NCBI RefSeq assembly: GCF_900602065.1
Contig: NZ_UWFN01000347.1
Location: 186,001 to 250,000 of the forward strand
DNA from: Pseudomonas viridiflava
GTDB taxonomy: Bacteria > Pseudomonadota > Gammaproteobacteria > Pseudomonadales > Pseudomonadaceae
Direction of reading: 5' to 3'
Length of the DNA: 64,000 nt
Below, piece by piece: positions 47,252-56,680 of the stretch (positions are counted from its first letter, which is position 1; each line of letters opens with the position of its first letter). Both the position numbers and the translations under genes were made by a program. The notes below the pieces were generated by a model. It was not told the DNA's origin. It made no database searches and saw nothing but the letters and a program-made list of their open reading frames with translations.

Positions 47252-47345
47252 CCTGTGGGAGCGGTGCTTGCCCGCGACAAGAACACCGCGGTTTTTAATT
47301 GGAATCGAGTCCAGCCTTATCGCGGGCAAGCACCGCTCCCACAGG
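47252..47345. repeat. REP pair, class B
   Basis: Arms CCTGTGGGAGCGGTGCTTGC and complement, extra T in the stem (GCGGtGC). Between rho and ubiD, which point the same way. Confidence 0.85.
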
Positions 47346-47430
47346 AGACATACCCACCTCAGCACTTCAAAGCTGCCACGAACTCTAAGAGCAGGTACGA
47401 TACGAACCTATTTTATCGGTGGCCGGGTTA

Positions 47431-48897
47431 ATGAAATTCAAGGATCTACGGGATTTCGTGCAGCAGCTTGAGCAGCGCGGAGAGTTGAAACGCATTCAGA
47501 TGCCCATTTCCCCAGTACTGGAAATGACCGAAATCTGTGATCGGACCTTGCGCGCCAAGGGCCCGGCCCTGCTGTTCGAAAAGCCGGTGGGCTTTGATAT
47601 TCCGGTGCTAGGCAACCTGTTCGGTACGCCGGAACGAGTGGCCATGGGCATGGGCGCCGAAGAAGTCAGCGAACTGCGGGAAATCGGCAAGCTGCTGGCC
47701 TTCCTCAAAGAGCCCGAGCCACCAAAAGGCTTGAAAGACGCCTGGTCCAAGCTGCCGATTTTCAAGAAAGTCATCTCCATGGCACCCAAGGTCGTCAAAG
47801 ACGCACCTTGCCAGGAGATCGTCATCGAAGGTGATGACGTAGATCTGGGCATGCTGCCGGTGCAGACGTGCTGGCCTGGCGACGTTGGCCCGCTGATCAC
47901 CTGGGGCCTGACCGTCACCCGCGGTCCGAATAAAGAACGGCAGAACCTGGGCATCTATCGCCAGCAAGTCATCGGCCGCAACAAAGTCATCATGCGCTGG
48001 TTGAGCCATCGTGGCGGCGCGCTGGACTTTAAGGAATGGTGCATCAAGCACCCAGGTGAGCCATTCCCGGTATCCGTTGCCTTGGGCGCGGACCCGGCAA
48101 CCATTCTCGGCGCAGTGACGCCGGTGCCTGACAGCCTCTCCGAGTACGCGTTCGCAGGCTTGCTGCGCGGCAACCGCACCGAGCTGATCAAGTGCCGTGG
48201 CAACAACCTGCAAGTGCCCGCCAGCGCAGAAATCGTTCTGGAAGGCGTGATCCACCCTGGCGAAATGGCCGATGAAGGCCCGTATGGCGATCACACCGGC
48301 TATTACAACGAAGTCGACAGCTTCCCGGTGTTCACCGTAGAGCGCATCACCCACCGCATCAAGCCGATTTATCACAGCACCTACACAGGCCGCCCACCTG
48401 ATGAGCCTGCGATTCTCGGCGTCGCGTTGAACGAAGTGTTCGTACCGATCCTCCAAAAGCAGTTCCCGGAAATCACCGACTTCTACCTGCCGCCTGAAGG
48501 CTGCTCGTACCGGATGGCGGTGGTGACCATGAAGAAGCAGTACCCCGGCCACGCCAAGCGCGTGATGCTCGGTGTATGGTCGTTTTTGCGACAGTTCATG
48601 TACACCAAGTTCGTTATCGTCACTGACGACGACATCAATGCCAGGGACTGGAACGACGTGATCTGGGCCATTACCACGCGAATGGACCCCAAGCGCGACA
48701 CGGTAATGATCGAAAATACGCCGATCGATTATCTCGATTTCGCCTCACCGGTCTCCGGGCTGGGTTCGAAAATGGGACTGGATGCAACGCACAAATGGCC
48801 GGGCGAGACCACGCGTGAGTGGGGTCGGGTTATCGTCAAGGACGAAGCTGTTACACGTCGGGTCGACGAAATCTGGAATCAGTTGGGAATAGATTGA
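47431..48897 (+). CDS. ubiD: 3-octaprenyl-4-hydroxybenzoate decarboxylase UbiD
   Basis: Ubiquinone synthesis; decarboxylase using the prenylated flavin made by UbiX. 488 residues starting [14 protein letters not shown]; conserved [13 protein letters not shown] (metal and catalytic Glu) and [30 protein letters not shown] 47431 is preferred over the GTG at 47419 on family alignment. Overlaps the next gene by one base. Confidence 0.95.
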   Translation: MKFKDLRDFVQQLEQRGELKRIQMPISPVLEMTEICDRTLRAKGPALLFEKPVGFDIPVLGNLFGTPERVAMGMGAEEVSELREIGKLLAFLKEPEPPKGLKDAWSKLPIFKKVISMAPKVVKDAPCQEIVIEGDDVDLGMLPVQTCWPGDVGPLITWGLTVTRGPNKERQNLGIYRQQVIGRNKVIMRWLSHRGGALDFKEWCIKHPGEPFPVSVALGADPATILGAVTPVPDSLSEYAFAGLLRGNRTELIKCRGNNLQVPASAEIVLEGVIHPGEMADEGPYGDHTGYYNEVDSFPVFTVERITHRIKPIYHSTYTGRPPDEPAILGVALNEVFVPILQKQFPEITDFYLPPEGCSYRMAVVTMKKQYPGHAKRVMLGVWSFLRQFMYTKFVIVTDDDINARDWNDVIWAITTRMDPKRDTVMIENTPIDYLDFASPVSGLGSKMGLDATHKWPGETTREWGRVIVKDEAVTRRVDEIWNQLGID

Positions 48898-49865
48898 TGC
48901 GCGTAACTTTGCAGCCTTCGGGTGCGGTGCTGGAAACCTTACCCGGCGAGCGGATCCTCGATGCGGCTCAACGGCTGGGTTATGAGTGCCCGCAAAGCTG
49001 TCGTAATGGCAATTGCCACGTGTGCTCTGCCCTGTTGGTGCAAGGGCGCGTGAAGCAGGCCGACGAAGAGCTGACCCACGGCGAGATCTATACCTGTCTC
49101 GCAGAACCGCTGGAAGACTGCGAAGTGCTGTGGGACGGTGTGCTCGCCTTGGGTGAACTACCCGTGCGCACGCTTGCCTGCCAGTTGAGCGAATGCGTGG
49201 AAGTGGGCGGCGATGTATGGCGGGTCGGCTTGCGTGCTCCTGCTGGCAAGCCACCGCGTTATCACGCAGGTCAGTACTTGATGATCCACAAGGACAGCGG
49301 CGAGAAGTCGGCGTTCTCGCTGGCTTCGGCACCCCACAGCGGTCGCGACCTGGAAATGCACGTACTGGTCCGCGAAGCCAGCGCACAAAGCCTGATCGAG
49401 CAACTGCAACGCAATCAGATGGCCAGGATTGAGCTGCCATTCGGCGACACTCATCTGGCCGACCTGCCCGACGGCCCGCTGGTGCTGATCGCAGCCGGTA
49501 CCGGTATGGCGCAGATGCACAGCCTGATCGAACACTGCCGTGCCAAAGGCTTTAGCCACCCGGTGCACTTGTACTGGGGGGCGCGCCGCCCGGACGATTT
49601 CTACGAAATCAAACATTGGGAAGAGTGGAAAAAGCTGCCCAACCTGTTCCTTCACAAGGTAGTCAGCGACCTGTGTGGCTGGGAAGGACGTTGCGGCCTG
49701 CTGCATGAAGCCGTTTGCGAAGACATTCACGACCTGTCGGCAGTGCATGTCTATGCCAGCGGCTCCCCCGCCATGATTTATGGCACCCTCGACGCGCTGG
49801 TCAGCGCCGGGATGGATGCCCATCAAATGCGTGCGGACGTATTCGCCTACGCTCCACGACCCTGA
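48897..49865 (+). CDS. Ferredoxin-fused NAD(P)H-flavin reductase
   Basis: 322 residues. N-terminal plant-type 2Fe-2S domain (CPQSCRNGNCHVC, then YTCLAEPLEDCEV), FAD domain (YHAGQYLM, KSAFSLAS) and NAD domain (LVLIAAGTGMAQMHSL, VYASGSPAMIY). Often annotated CDP-6-deoxy-delta-3,4-glucoseen reductase, which I do not believe here since no dideoxysugar genes are present. Coupling to ubiD by a TGATG overlap suggests reduced flavin supply for the UbiX/UbiD prenyl-FMN system (inferred). Confidence 0.85.
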   Translation: MRVTLQPSGAVLETLPGERILDAAQRLGYECPQSCRNGNCHVCSALLVQGRVKQADEELTHGEIYTCLAEPLEDCEVLWDGVLALGELPVRTLACQLSECVEVGGDVWRVGLRAPAGKPPRYHAGQYLMIHKDSGEKSAFSLASAPHSGRDLEMHVLVREASAQSLIEQLQRNQMARIELPFGDTHLADLPDGPLVLIAAGTGMAQMHSLIEHCRAKGFSHPVHLYWGARRPDDFYEIKHWEEWKKLPNLFLHKVVSDLCGWEGRCGLLHEAVCEDIHDLSAVHVYASGSPAMIYGTLDALVSAGMDAHQMRADVFAYAPRP

Positions 49866-49876
49866 TCAAGACGCTG

Positions 49877-50350
49877 TCAAAAGCGAAAACCCACGTTGAG
49901 CATCGCAGCGGAGGCTCCCAACAGGATGACCTCCGCGTTGACCGGCCCTAGATGAACCCCTATCCCAGGGATAACCACCGGGGCTATACCGTAGCGATTC
50001 AACGGAATCTTGTCGCGGTACTCACCCCGATAGCCGTGCAGCAACCCGCCCGTCACCTTCACATAGACCGGATAGCGGCTGCTGTCGAAGCGTTTCCCCA
50101 CATAGCCATAAACAGAGCGTTGGGCAAACGAATTACGGAAGGTTGCCCCGCCATAAACCAGCCCTGAAGCCTCGTTGCGTTCCAGACCAATCAGACTTTG
50201 ACGATTATTGTGCTCCGGCGCGGGAGAGAAATGCCGGGTGTAAACACTGGTCTGGATGACCCAAAAGCCCTGCTGCGGCTTGTCGGCCCTAACCTGAGCG
50301 GCGAAGGCCCACAGCGCCAGACAAAGCGCCAGCTTGATGATTGATCCCAC
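49877..50350 (-). CDS. Small outer-membrane beta-barrel-like protein
   Basis: 157 residues. Signal peptide ~1-22 (cleavage after VRA), alternating aromatic strands (FWVIQTSVYTRHFSPAPEHN, YPVYVKVTGGLLHGYRGEY), and a C-terminal Phe (NVGFRF) typical of outer-membrane barrels. Related proteins are sometimes named sn-glycerol-3-phosphate transporter because they sit near glpT, but they share no similarity with GlpT; a PagP-like fold is possible. Function unknown. Convergent with the flavin reductase. Confidence 0.65.
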   Translation of the reverse strand: MGSIIKLALCLALWAFAAQVRADKPQQGFWVIQTSVYTRHFSPAPEHNNRQSLIGLERNEASGLVYGGATFRNSFAQRSVYGYVGKRFDSSRYPVYVKVTGGLLHGYRGEYRDKIPLNRYGIAPVVIPGIGVHLGPVNAEVILLGASAAMLNVGFRF

Positions 50351-50687
50351 TTTCAGACTCCGAGCTTTCGCTTAATACATTCCAAGGCTCGGCGTTATAC
50401 AGCGCACATCAAGGGCTCAATAGTTGAAAAGTCCTGCCGTTATGTAGGAATGGTCCTTGAATTAAACATGGACGCTTATCGGGAAGTCCGAGCGATCCGC
50501 CAACAGGTAACTTGCATGGATTGCTAATTGCATTAAAGATATCGAATCGTTTCAGCAGTGAAACGGCTTGCCAGCGCCTGAAAACGAAACCTGGCAGACA
50601 CTGGCCAAGTCACGTCGTCCGCCCCGTCACTGCGTTCACCACACAAGATCCGCTACAACTGGCAGCGTAACGGCCAGGGGAGCCCGA
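50351..50687. other. Gap between divergent genes, no gene supported
   Basis: 337 bp holding the promoters of the outer-membrane gene and chaC. A 25-codon reading frame starts at 50450 but has no ribosome site at proper spacing. I see no convincing RNA structure. Confidence 0.5.
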
Positions 50688-51362
50688 ATGGAGAATCAAA
50701 TCAATAGCTTGTCAGCGGCCGTACACGACGGTCTCGGGCTGACGTATCCGCCCGTCATCGATCTGGGTCCACAACTGACCCGCGAGCAACTGATGCTCTC
50801 GATGAAACAAACCATGCAACGTCACGAAGGAGGGCCCGTCTGGCTGTTTGCTTACGGGTCATTAATCTGGCGGCCCGAATGCACCGCCGTCGAGCGCCAG
50901 CGCGGCCGTATTCATGGCTACCATCGCGGTTTGTACCTGTGGTCTCACGAACATCGTGGTACCCCGGAAATGCCCGGACTGGTGTTTGGCCTTGATCGCG
51001 GCGGCTCATGCAGCGGCTTTGCTTACCGCTTGCCGGAAGACAATCTTGAAGAATCGCTGCTGGCCCTGTGGCAGCGCGAAATGCCCTTCCCTTCCTACCG
51101 CCCACATTGGCTGAGCTGCCGCCTTGCAGATGGACGCCGGGTTCAAGCGCTCGGATTCGTGCTGGAGCGGCACTTGCCAAGTTACGCAGGCAACCTGCCG
51201 GACAGCGTACTCAGTCAGGTGCTGGCCAGCGCCAGCGGCCGCTACGGCACCACACGCGACTACGTCGAACAAACCGCCAACGCACTGCGCAGCCACGCCA
51301 TGCCGGATTTGAATCTGGAAGCGCGGTTGAAGCGGTGTTGGGTTGAGGAGCAGGGGGTGTGA
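50688..51362 (+). CDS. chaC: Gamma-glutamylcyclotransferase ChaC
   Basis: 224 residues, glutathione-specific cyclotransferase family that breaks glutathione to 5-oxoproline and Cys-Gly. Substrate loop FAYGSLIWRPE and GYHRGLYLWSHEHRGT are visible; the catalytic Glu probably lies in LWQREMPF. ATG 50688 has AGGGGAG six bases before it; longer in-frame reading from 50568 is rejected. Pairs functionally with gshA (inferred). Confidence 0.9.
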   Translation: MENQINSLSAAVHDGLGLTYPPVIDLGPQLTREQLMLSMKQTMQRHEGGPVWLFAYGSLIWRPECTAVERQRGRIHGYHRGLYLWSHEHRGTPEMPGLVFGLDRGGSCSGFAYRLPEDNLEESLLALWQREMPFPSYRPHWLSCRLADGRRVQALGFVLERHLPSYAGNLPDSVLSQVLASASGRYGTTRDYVEQTANALRSHAMPDLNLEARLKRCWVEEQGV

Positions 51363-51374
51363 CAAGCATTGAAC

Positions 51375-51466
51375 TTGTGGGAGCAGGGCTTGCCCGCGAT
51401 AAGGCTGGACGCAGTTCACTTTGAATCGCGTCCAGCCTTATCGCGGGCAAGCCCTGCTCCCACAGG
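51375..51466. repeat. REP pair, class B, nearly perfect long palindrome
   Basis: Arms TTGTGGGAGCAGGGCTTGCC and complement, extra A in the stem (GCaGGGC). The palindrome continues through the spacer (AAGGCTGGACGC / GCGTCCAGCCTT), giving arms of about 39 bp, longest in the window. Between convergent chaC and glpT. Confidence 0.88.
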
Positions 51467-51521
51467 AACTACAACACTCTGTGGGGCCGACCGGCCCTGA
51501 CGACAATATCGAGCCGTACTC

Positions 51522-52859
51522 TTAGCGACTCGTGCTCTCAACCTGCTTGTGCCACAACGTCGGCAGCAAGAAGACGATAGACAGCACGCAGGCACCGATC
51601 AGCAGGACAAAACCACCATCCCAGCCGAAGTGGTCAACGGTGTAGCCCATGGCGGCGCTGGCCGCAACCGAGCCACCCAGATAGCCGAACAGGCCAGTGA
51701 AGCCCGCCGCCGTACCCGCAGCCTTTTTCGGTACCAGTTCCAGCGCCTGCAGGCCGATCAGCATGACCGGGCCGTAGATCAGGAAGCCGATGGAAACCAG
51801 CGCGATCATGTCAACGGTCGGGTTGCCCGGCGGGTTCAGCCAGTAAACCAGCGTCGCGACGGTCACCAGGACCATGAACACTACGCCTGTCAGGCCACGG
51901 TTACCTTTGAAGATCTTGTCCGACATCCAGCCGCACAGCAGCGTGCCTGGAATACCCGCCCACTCGTAAAGGAAGTAAGCCCACGAAGTCTTGTCGACGG
52001 TGAAGTGCTTGGCTTCTTTCAGGTAAGTGGGTGCCCAGTCCAGCACACCGTAACGCAGCAGATAAACGAACACGTTCGCCAGAGCGATGTACCAGAGCAT
52101 CTTGTTGCGCAGCACGTACTTGACGAAGATTTCCTTGGCGGAAAACTCTTCTTCGTGGCTGGAATCGTAGCCTTCAGGATAATCGTTCTTGTAGACCTCG
52201 ATTGGCGGCAAACCCACCGATTGCGGAGTGTCACGCATGGTTGCAAACGCAAACACCGCCACCAGCAAAGCAACTGCTGCCGGCACGTAAAACGCCGCAT
52301 GCCAGTCGTTGGTCCAGCCCATACCCAACAGGAACAGCGGGCCAATCAGACCACCACCCACGTTGTGCGCAACGTTCCACACGGAAACCACGCCGCCGCG
52401 CTCTTTCTGCGACCACCAGTGCACCATGGTCCGCCCGCTAGGCGGCCAGCCCATGCCCTGCGCCCAACCGTTGATGAACAACAGGATGAACATGATCGTC
52501 ACACTGGACGTAGCCCAGGGCGCGAAACCGAACACGAACATGACGCCCGCTGAAACCAGCAGACCAAAGGGCAGGAAGTACCGTGGATTGGAGCGGTCGG
52601 AAATGATGCCCATCAGGAACTTGGACAAACCGTACGCAATAGCAATCGCAGACATCGCCACACCCAGCTGTCCACGGGTGTAACCCTCGTCGATCAGGTA
52701 AGGCATTGCCAGCGAGAAGTTTTTACGAAGCAGGTAGTAACCGGCGTAGCCGATAAAGATACCTGCGAAAATCTGCCAGCGCAGACGTCGGTAGGTACTG
52801 TCGACCTTTTCTTCAGGCAGGGGTGCCTGATGTGCGGCGGGACGGAAGAAAGCAAACAT
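51522..52859 (-). CDS. glpT: Glycerol-3-phosphate transporter GlpT
   Basis: 445 residues, 12 transmembrane helices, organophosphate:phosphate antiporter of the [20 protein letters not shown] and the conserved [15 protein letters not shown] and [20 protein letters not shown] segments are typical of GlpT; the substrate-binding arginines (RKNF and LRYG areas) are present. Its 272-bp upstream region contains TTCGCTTTCGCG on the coding strand, which could be a GlpR site, not verified. This carrier is the route for fosfomycin entry in Pseudomonas. Confidence 0.95.
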   Translation of the reverse strand: MFAFFRPAAHQAPLPEEKVDSTYRRLRWQIFAGIFIGYAGYYLLRKNFSLAMPYLIDEGYTRGQLGVAMSAIAIAYGLSKFLMGIISDRSNPRYFLPFGLLVSAGVMFVFGFAPWATSSVTIMFILLFINGWAQGMGWPPSGRTMVHWWSQKERGGVVSVWNVAHNVGGGLIGPLFLLGMGWTNDWHAAFYVPAAVALLVAVFAFATMRDTPQSVGLPPIEVYKNDYPEGYDSSHEEEFSAKEIFVKYVLRNKMLWYIALANVFVYLLRYGVLDWAPTYLKEAKHFTVDKTSWAYFLYEWAGIPGTLLCGWMSDKIFKGNRGLTGVVFMVLVTVATLVYWLNPPGNPTVDMIALVSIGFLIYGPVMLIGLQALELVPKKAAGTAAGFTGLFGYLGGSVAASAAMGYTVDHFGWDGGFVLLIGACVLSIVFLLPTLWHKQVESTSR

Positions 52860-53131
52860 CGAGACACTCCATTTTTTGTTTTTCTGCGCGAAAGCGAATA
52901 TTACATTTTCATTACAGAAAAAAGCACTGTTTCTCGTCTGAGAATTTGCAGGAAATGTGGAGTGGTGCGTGTTGTTTTATGAACATGTCGCGAAGGTATG
53001 ACCGGATGCACCTTATTTAGGATCACTCCTACAGCCGTATCGGAAGTCACCGGGTTCTGTTCCCCCACGGCGGCCGCCTACCATCGCAGCCTGCTGGGCC
53101 AACCCGGGTCCATCACCGCTAGAGGTAAGTC

Positions 53132-53767
53132 GTGAGGTTATTTTTATTCATTTTGATTGGCTGGTTTTCCACTGCAGCCTCGGCAGGCGACACCCTGCTC
53201 ATTCCTGTCTCCAGGCCCAACCCTGAATATCCTCAGGAGCTGGTGAAATCACGTTACACGGGCAAAGTTCTGATAAACCTGACCATCAGCGCTCTCGGCA
53301 CAGTTCAAGGCACACGAATCATCGAGAGCAGTCATCCCAAGCTGTCCGAGGCAGCCCTGCACGCCATCGTGAAGTGGCGCTATCAGCCATGGGAGGTTGC
53401 TGAAGGCAAACCGGGCAACCTCAGCATCATCGTCCCGATTCTCTTCGGTGCTCGCGGCATTGAGCCGTTTTCGAAAGAGATAACCGTTGGCCTGGAAAAT
53501 ACGCTCTGCGCCTACCTCAACCACGAGGTCAAGATCAGCAAGCTCGATTACCCGAAGGATCCTTTGAACAAGATTGACGTTTTCTGGCACACCCGCCAGC
53601 ACCTTGCTGGAAGTTATACGGCTTATCACGTACCAGAGCCGAAGAAGCGCGCAGCTTTGTTTGCAGAGCTTGAGAGCTCCATTCCACGCATCATCAAGGA
53701 ATGCAGGCGAAATCCGGATACTCGCTATGCGGATTACTTACCTCAGCAGATTCGGGCGCTGCTGTGA
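53132..53767 (+). CDS. Periplasmic TonB-C-domain protein
   Basis: 211 residues. Signal peptide ~1-18 (cleavage after ASA), then a TonB C-terminal fold: NPEYPQELVKSRYTGKVLIN, GTVQGTRIIESSHPKLSEAA, VKWRYQPW, followed by an unassigned C-terminal half with Cys pairs (TLCAY and KECRRNP). It lacks the membrane anchor and Pro-rich spacer of true TonB, so energy transduction is unlikely. Start GTG 53132 with AGAGGT upstream. Neighbour is a decayed paralogue. Confidence 0.75.
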   Translation: MRLFLFILIGWFSTAASAGDTLLIPVSRPNPEYPQELVKSRYTGKVLINLTISALGTVQGTRIIESSHPKLSEAALHAIVKWRYQPWEVAEGKPGNLSIIVPILFGARGIEPFSKEITVGLENTLCAYLNHEVKISKLDYPKDPLNKIDVFWHTRQHLAGSYTAYHVPEPKKRAALFAELESSIPRIIKECRRNPDTRYADYLPQQIRALL

Positions 53768-53790
53768 TCGCCGGGCCAAAGGATTTCCAC

Positions 53791-54413
53791 ATGCGCATTC
53801 TCCTGATTCTCATGAGCCTCTTGTTGTCGCTCACAACACAAGCAGCTACGTCCTACCCAAAACCCATATACCTGCCCGAGCCGAAATATCCCGCAACGAT
53901 GTTCCAGGACAAAGAGGGAGGTTCGGTCACGGTTCGGATATTCATCCATGCCAATGGCAGCGTGACATTCAAGGAAATCGTCAAGACTCCCGACTCACGG
54001 CTCGCCGACGCGGTAAAGAAGGTAATTCCAGAGTGGCGCTTCACTGCCTGGACACCGCCTGCTGACAAACCTGACGGGGAGAGCTCACTTGTGAGTTACA
54101 ACTTCAATGCTCAGACCTATAGCTCCAACCTCGTCGCGAATGTCGACCTTAAGAAACTGCGTTGCAGCCAGCTAAATAACGAGTTGATCTGGACTCGACA
54201 CAGCCACTCCGTCGATGAAGCAAAAACGTTTCGCGACACCCGAAATTACCTGTTTAACGGAGCCGTTATCACGGAGTTCGTAACTTAAGAGGAAAGGCAG
54301 GCACTAATCGACGACTTCGACTTGGCGATACCCGCGATTATTGAAGGGTGCAGGAAACGTCCCCGGCTTTTTATGCTGACTTCTTGCCGGCACAGCTGAG
54401 GGAAATGTTGTAA
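53791..54413 (+). pseudogene. Second TonB-C-domain protein, 3' end decayed
   Basis: The intact part (53791-54288, 165 residues) has a signal peptide (~1-17), TonB-C strands (PEPKYPATMFQDKEGGSVTV, VIPEWRFTAW) and a KLRCSQL cysteine matching its upstream paralogue. A TAA at 54286 stops it, but the same frame goes on as EERQALIDDFDLAIPAIIEG, CRK, matching RAALFAELESSIPRIIKECR of the paralogue. After about one missing base near 54370 a second frame gives YADFLPAQLREML-stop (54411), matching YADYLPQQIRALL-stop. So a nonsense change plus a 1-base deletion removed ~45 residues. ATG 53791 has AAGGA nine bases upstream. The truncated form may still be made. Confidence 0.8.
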
Positions 54414-54440
54414 ATCGTCAAGGATGCCCCTGGCATCTGA

Positions 54441-54474
54441 CATCCGCCAAGCGATGAGGGTGGCGGATGCTTTT
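54441..54474 (+). terminator. Terminator after the TonB-C pair
   Basis: CATCCGCCA / TGGCGGATG 9-bp stem, 11-nt loop, followed by CTTTT. Confidence 0.7.
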
Positions 54475-54511
54475 AGGCAGTTCAGCGCATGAAACTCCCG
54501 AAACCGGATAC

Positions 54512-55489
54512 TCACCTAACCCCAACAACCACCTTCCCAACCGCCCGCCTCTCCCCCAACGAATCAATCGCCTTTCCCGCCTCTTCCAACGGATAAACCT
54601 TCGACACCAGCGGCTTCAACTTGCCCTGCGCATACCAGCCGAACAATTGCTGAAAGTTCGCCACGTTATCTTCCGGCTGACGTTGTGCAAACGAGCCCCA
54701 AAACACGCCGATGACTGAGGCGCCTTTCAACAGTGCGAGGTTGACCGGCAATTCGGGAATGCGGCCGCTGGCGAAGCCGACGACCAGCAGGCGGCCGTTC
54801 CAGGCGATGGAGCGGATGGCCTGATCGAAGAGGTCACCGCCGACGGGGTCGTAGATGACGTCGACACCATTGCCATTGGTGAGGCGTTTGATTTCTTCTT
54901 TCAGATTGGCTTCGCTGTAGTTGATCAACTCGTCAGCGCCAGCGGTTTTGGCGATGTCGAGTTTTTCAGCGGAGCTGGCGGCAGCAATAACCCGGGCACC
55001 CATGGCTTTGCCGATTTCGACAGCGGCAAGGCCAACGCCACCCGACGCACCGAGCACCAGCAGGGTTTCGCCGGGTTGCAGGTTCGCGCGCTGTTTAAGC
55101 GCGTGCATGGAGGTGCCGTAGGTCATGCTGAAAGCAGCGGCAGTGTTGAAGTCCATCGCGGGCGGCATGGGCAATACGTTGTAAGCAGGCACAGCGACTT
55201 GCTCGGCGAAACTGCCCCAGCCGGTGAGGGCCATCACTCGGTCGCCGACTTTCAAATGGGTAACTTTTTCACCAACCACCGCAACGACGCCCGCGGCTTC
55301 TCCCCCCGGCGAGAAGGGAAATGGCGGCTTGAATTGGTATTTGCCTTCGATGATCAATGTATCGGGAAAGTTGACCCCGGCAGCGTGCACATCCAGCAGG
55401 ATTTCGTTCTTCTTGATTTGCGGGCTGGCGATGTCTTCGAGGACCAGGGTTTCGGCAGGGCCGAACGCTTTGCACAGCAGGGCTTTCAT
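54512..55489 (-). CDS. NADPH:quinone oxidoreductase family protein
   Basis: 325 residues, zinc-free medium-chain reductase of the QOR type: FSPGGEAAGVV, the Rossmann motif VLGASGGVGLAAVEIGKAMG and YDPVGGDLFDQ. No catalytic-zinc Cys set. ATG 55489 has AAAAGGA upstream; the longer reading from 55555 is rejected. Substrate unknown. Confidence 0.85.
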   Translation of the reverse strand: MKALLCKAFGPAETLVLEDIASPQIKKNEILLDVHAAGVNFPDTLIIEGKYQFKPPFPFSPGGEAAGVVAVVGEKVTHLKVGDRVMALTGWGSFAEQVAVPAYNVLPMPPAMDFNTAAAFSMTYGTSMHALKQRANLQPGETLLVLGASGGVGLAAVEIGKAMGARVIAAASSAEKLDIAKTAGADELINYSEANLKEEIKRLTNGNGVDVIYDPVGGDLFDQAIRSIAWNGRLLVVGFASGRIPELPVNLALLKGASVIGVFWGSFAQRQPEDNVANFQQLFGWYAQGKLKPLVSKVYPLEEAGKAIDSLGERRAVGKVVVGVR

Positions 55490-55622
55490 CGGACTATTCC
55501 TTTTGGATTTGTGGCCGATACGTTCAGGTATGTAGATTTTCGGGTCAATGAGCATGATCCGCCCTGATACTCATGCATAAGCTCAAGTAAGCTAGGCGGC
55601 AAACCGGATAAAGGAGTGGACT

Positions 55623-56033
55623 GTGAAAGCGTGGATCTTGATGTTGTTGGCCTTGTCGTTGCCGACCATGGCGCTGGCTGAAGAAGCGGCCAAAGAAGGC
55701 GAGGCACCCAAGGTTGCCTATGTTTCCCTGACGCCACCGTTCGTGGGCAATTACGCACTGGACGGCGGCCCGAAACTGCGAGTCTTCAAGGCCGATGTCG
55801 CCTTGCGCGTGACCGGCCCAGAAGCACAGGCCGCAGTAAAACGTAACGATCCGCTGATTCGTAACCAGTTAGTTGCGCTGTTCACACAGCAAACCGTCGA
55901 CACCATGAGCAGCGCCGAGGCCAAAGAAAAGTTGCGCCAGGAAGCACTCAAGCAGGTTCAGCAAGTGATGAATGACGAAGAAGGCAAGCCGATTGTGGAA
56001 GACCTGCTGTTCAACAACTTCATCGTTCAGTAA
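55623..56033 (+). CDS. FliL-like protein, stand-alone
   Basis: 136 residues. N-terminal signal or anchor ~1-19 (ILMLLALSLPTMALA), then a FliL core (VSLTPPFVGNYALDGGPKLRVFKADVALRV, DPLIRNQLVALFTQQT, QVMNDEEGKPIVEDLLFNNFIVQ). Start is a GTG with AAGGAG upstream. No flagellar genes nearby, so it is a FliL paralogue with unknown role; the ALA-type cleavage site suggests a periplasmic rather than anchored protein. Confidence 0.78.
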   Translation: MKAWILMLLALSLPTMALAEEAAKEGEAPKVAYVSLTPPFVGNYALDGGPKLRVFKADVALRVTGPEAQAAVKRNDPLIRNQLVALFTQQTVDTMSSAEAKEKLRQEALKQVQQVMNDEEGKPIVEDLLFNNFIVQ

Positions 56034-56036
56034 CGG

Positions 56037-56486
56037 TTAACGCAGTGCCAGGATCGCCGCCCATTGTTCGGCGGTCACTGGCATTACGGACAGACGAGTG
56101 CCCTTCTGTACCAGTGGTAATTGCTCCAGCGCGCTTTGCTGCTTCAAATAACCCAGGCTGAGTACTTTCGGGAAGGCTTCGATAAAAGCCACGTCGACGG
56201 CACTCCATTGATTTTTGTCCGCATTGGCTTTGGCATCGAAGTAGTGACTTTGCGGATCCAGTGCCGTCGGGTCGGGATATGCCGCTTGAGTGATGCGCGC
56301 GATGCCGGCGATGCCTGGCTCCGGACAGCTGGAGTGATAAAAGAAAAACTCATCGCCAACCGCCATGGCGCGCATGAAATTACGCGCCTGATAGTTGCGA
56401 ACTCCATCCCAGCGGGCTTTCTCCAAGCGTTGCAGGTCGGCGATGGAAAGCTCATCGGGCTCTGATTTCATCAGCCAGTAGGCCAT
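56037..56486 (-). CDS. EVE-domain protein
   Basis: 149 residues, single EVE domain of the PUA-like fold that binds modified bases (WLMKSEPDELSIADLQ, WDGVRNYQARNFMRAMAVGDEFFFYHS, GIAGIARI). Convergent with the FliL-like gene with a 3-bp gap. Nucleic-acid ligand unknown. Confidence 0.88.
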   Translation of the reverse strand: MAYWLMKSEPDELSIADLQRLEKARWDGVRNYQARNFMRAMAVGDEFFFYHSSCPEPGIAGIARITQAAYPDPTALDPQSHYFDAKANADKNQWSAVDVAFIEAFPKVLSLGYLKQQSALEQLPLVQKGTRLSVMPVTAEQWAAILALR

Positions 56487-56680
56487 TTTTGTTGCTCCTG
56501 AAATGTGTCGCGGACAAGTTGTCAGACAGTTTCATGACAAACCGACAGTCGGCTGACGTCAACGTTTGCGTGTGCGCACGTGTTGTCGCAGAATGCCGGG
56601 ATTTTAAGCTCCACGCTGCTGCACGGCCTATACAAAAACCGATGCTGACATCGTATTGATTTGCCTAAGGAGGGCAGTCA

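Noticed and set aside
48897-49865. CDP-6-deoxy-delta-3,4-glucoseen reductase
   Set aside because: The domain order fits, but no dideoxysugar genes are present and linkage is with ubiD; a general flavin reductase is more sensible.
49877-50350. Glycerol-3-phosphate transporter
   Set aside because: A 157-residue signal-peptide-bearing beta protein cannot be an MFS carrier; the name would come from proximity to glpT.
50450-50527. 25-codon open frame in the gap before chaC
   Set aside because: No ribosome site at usable spacing and no features in the peptide.
54495-54511. Third copy of the TonB-C gene end (CGAAACCGGATACTC resembles CGAAATCCGGATACTC at 53707)
   Set aside because: Only about 15 bases match with a gap and nothing around it aligns; likely chance.
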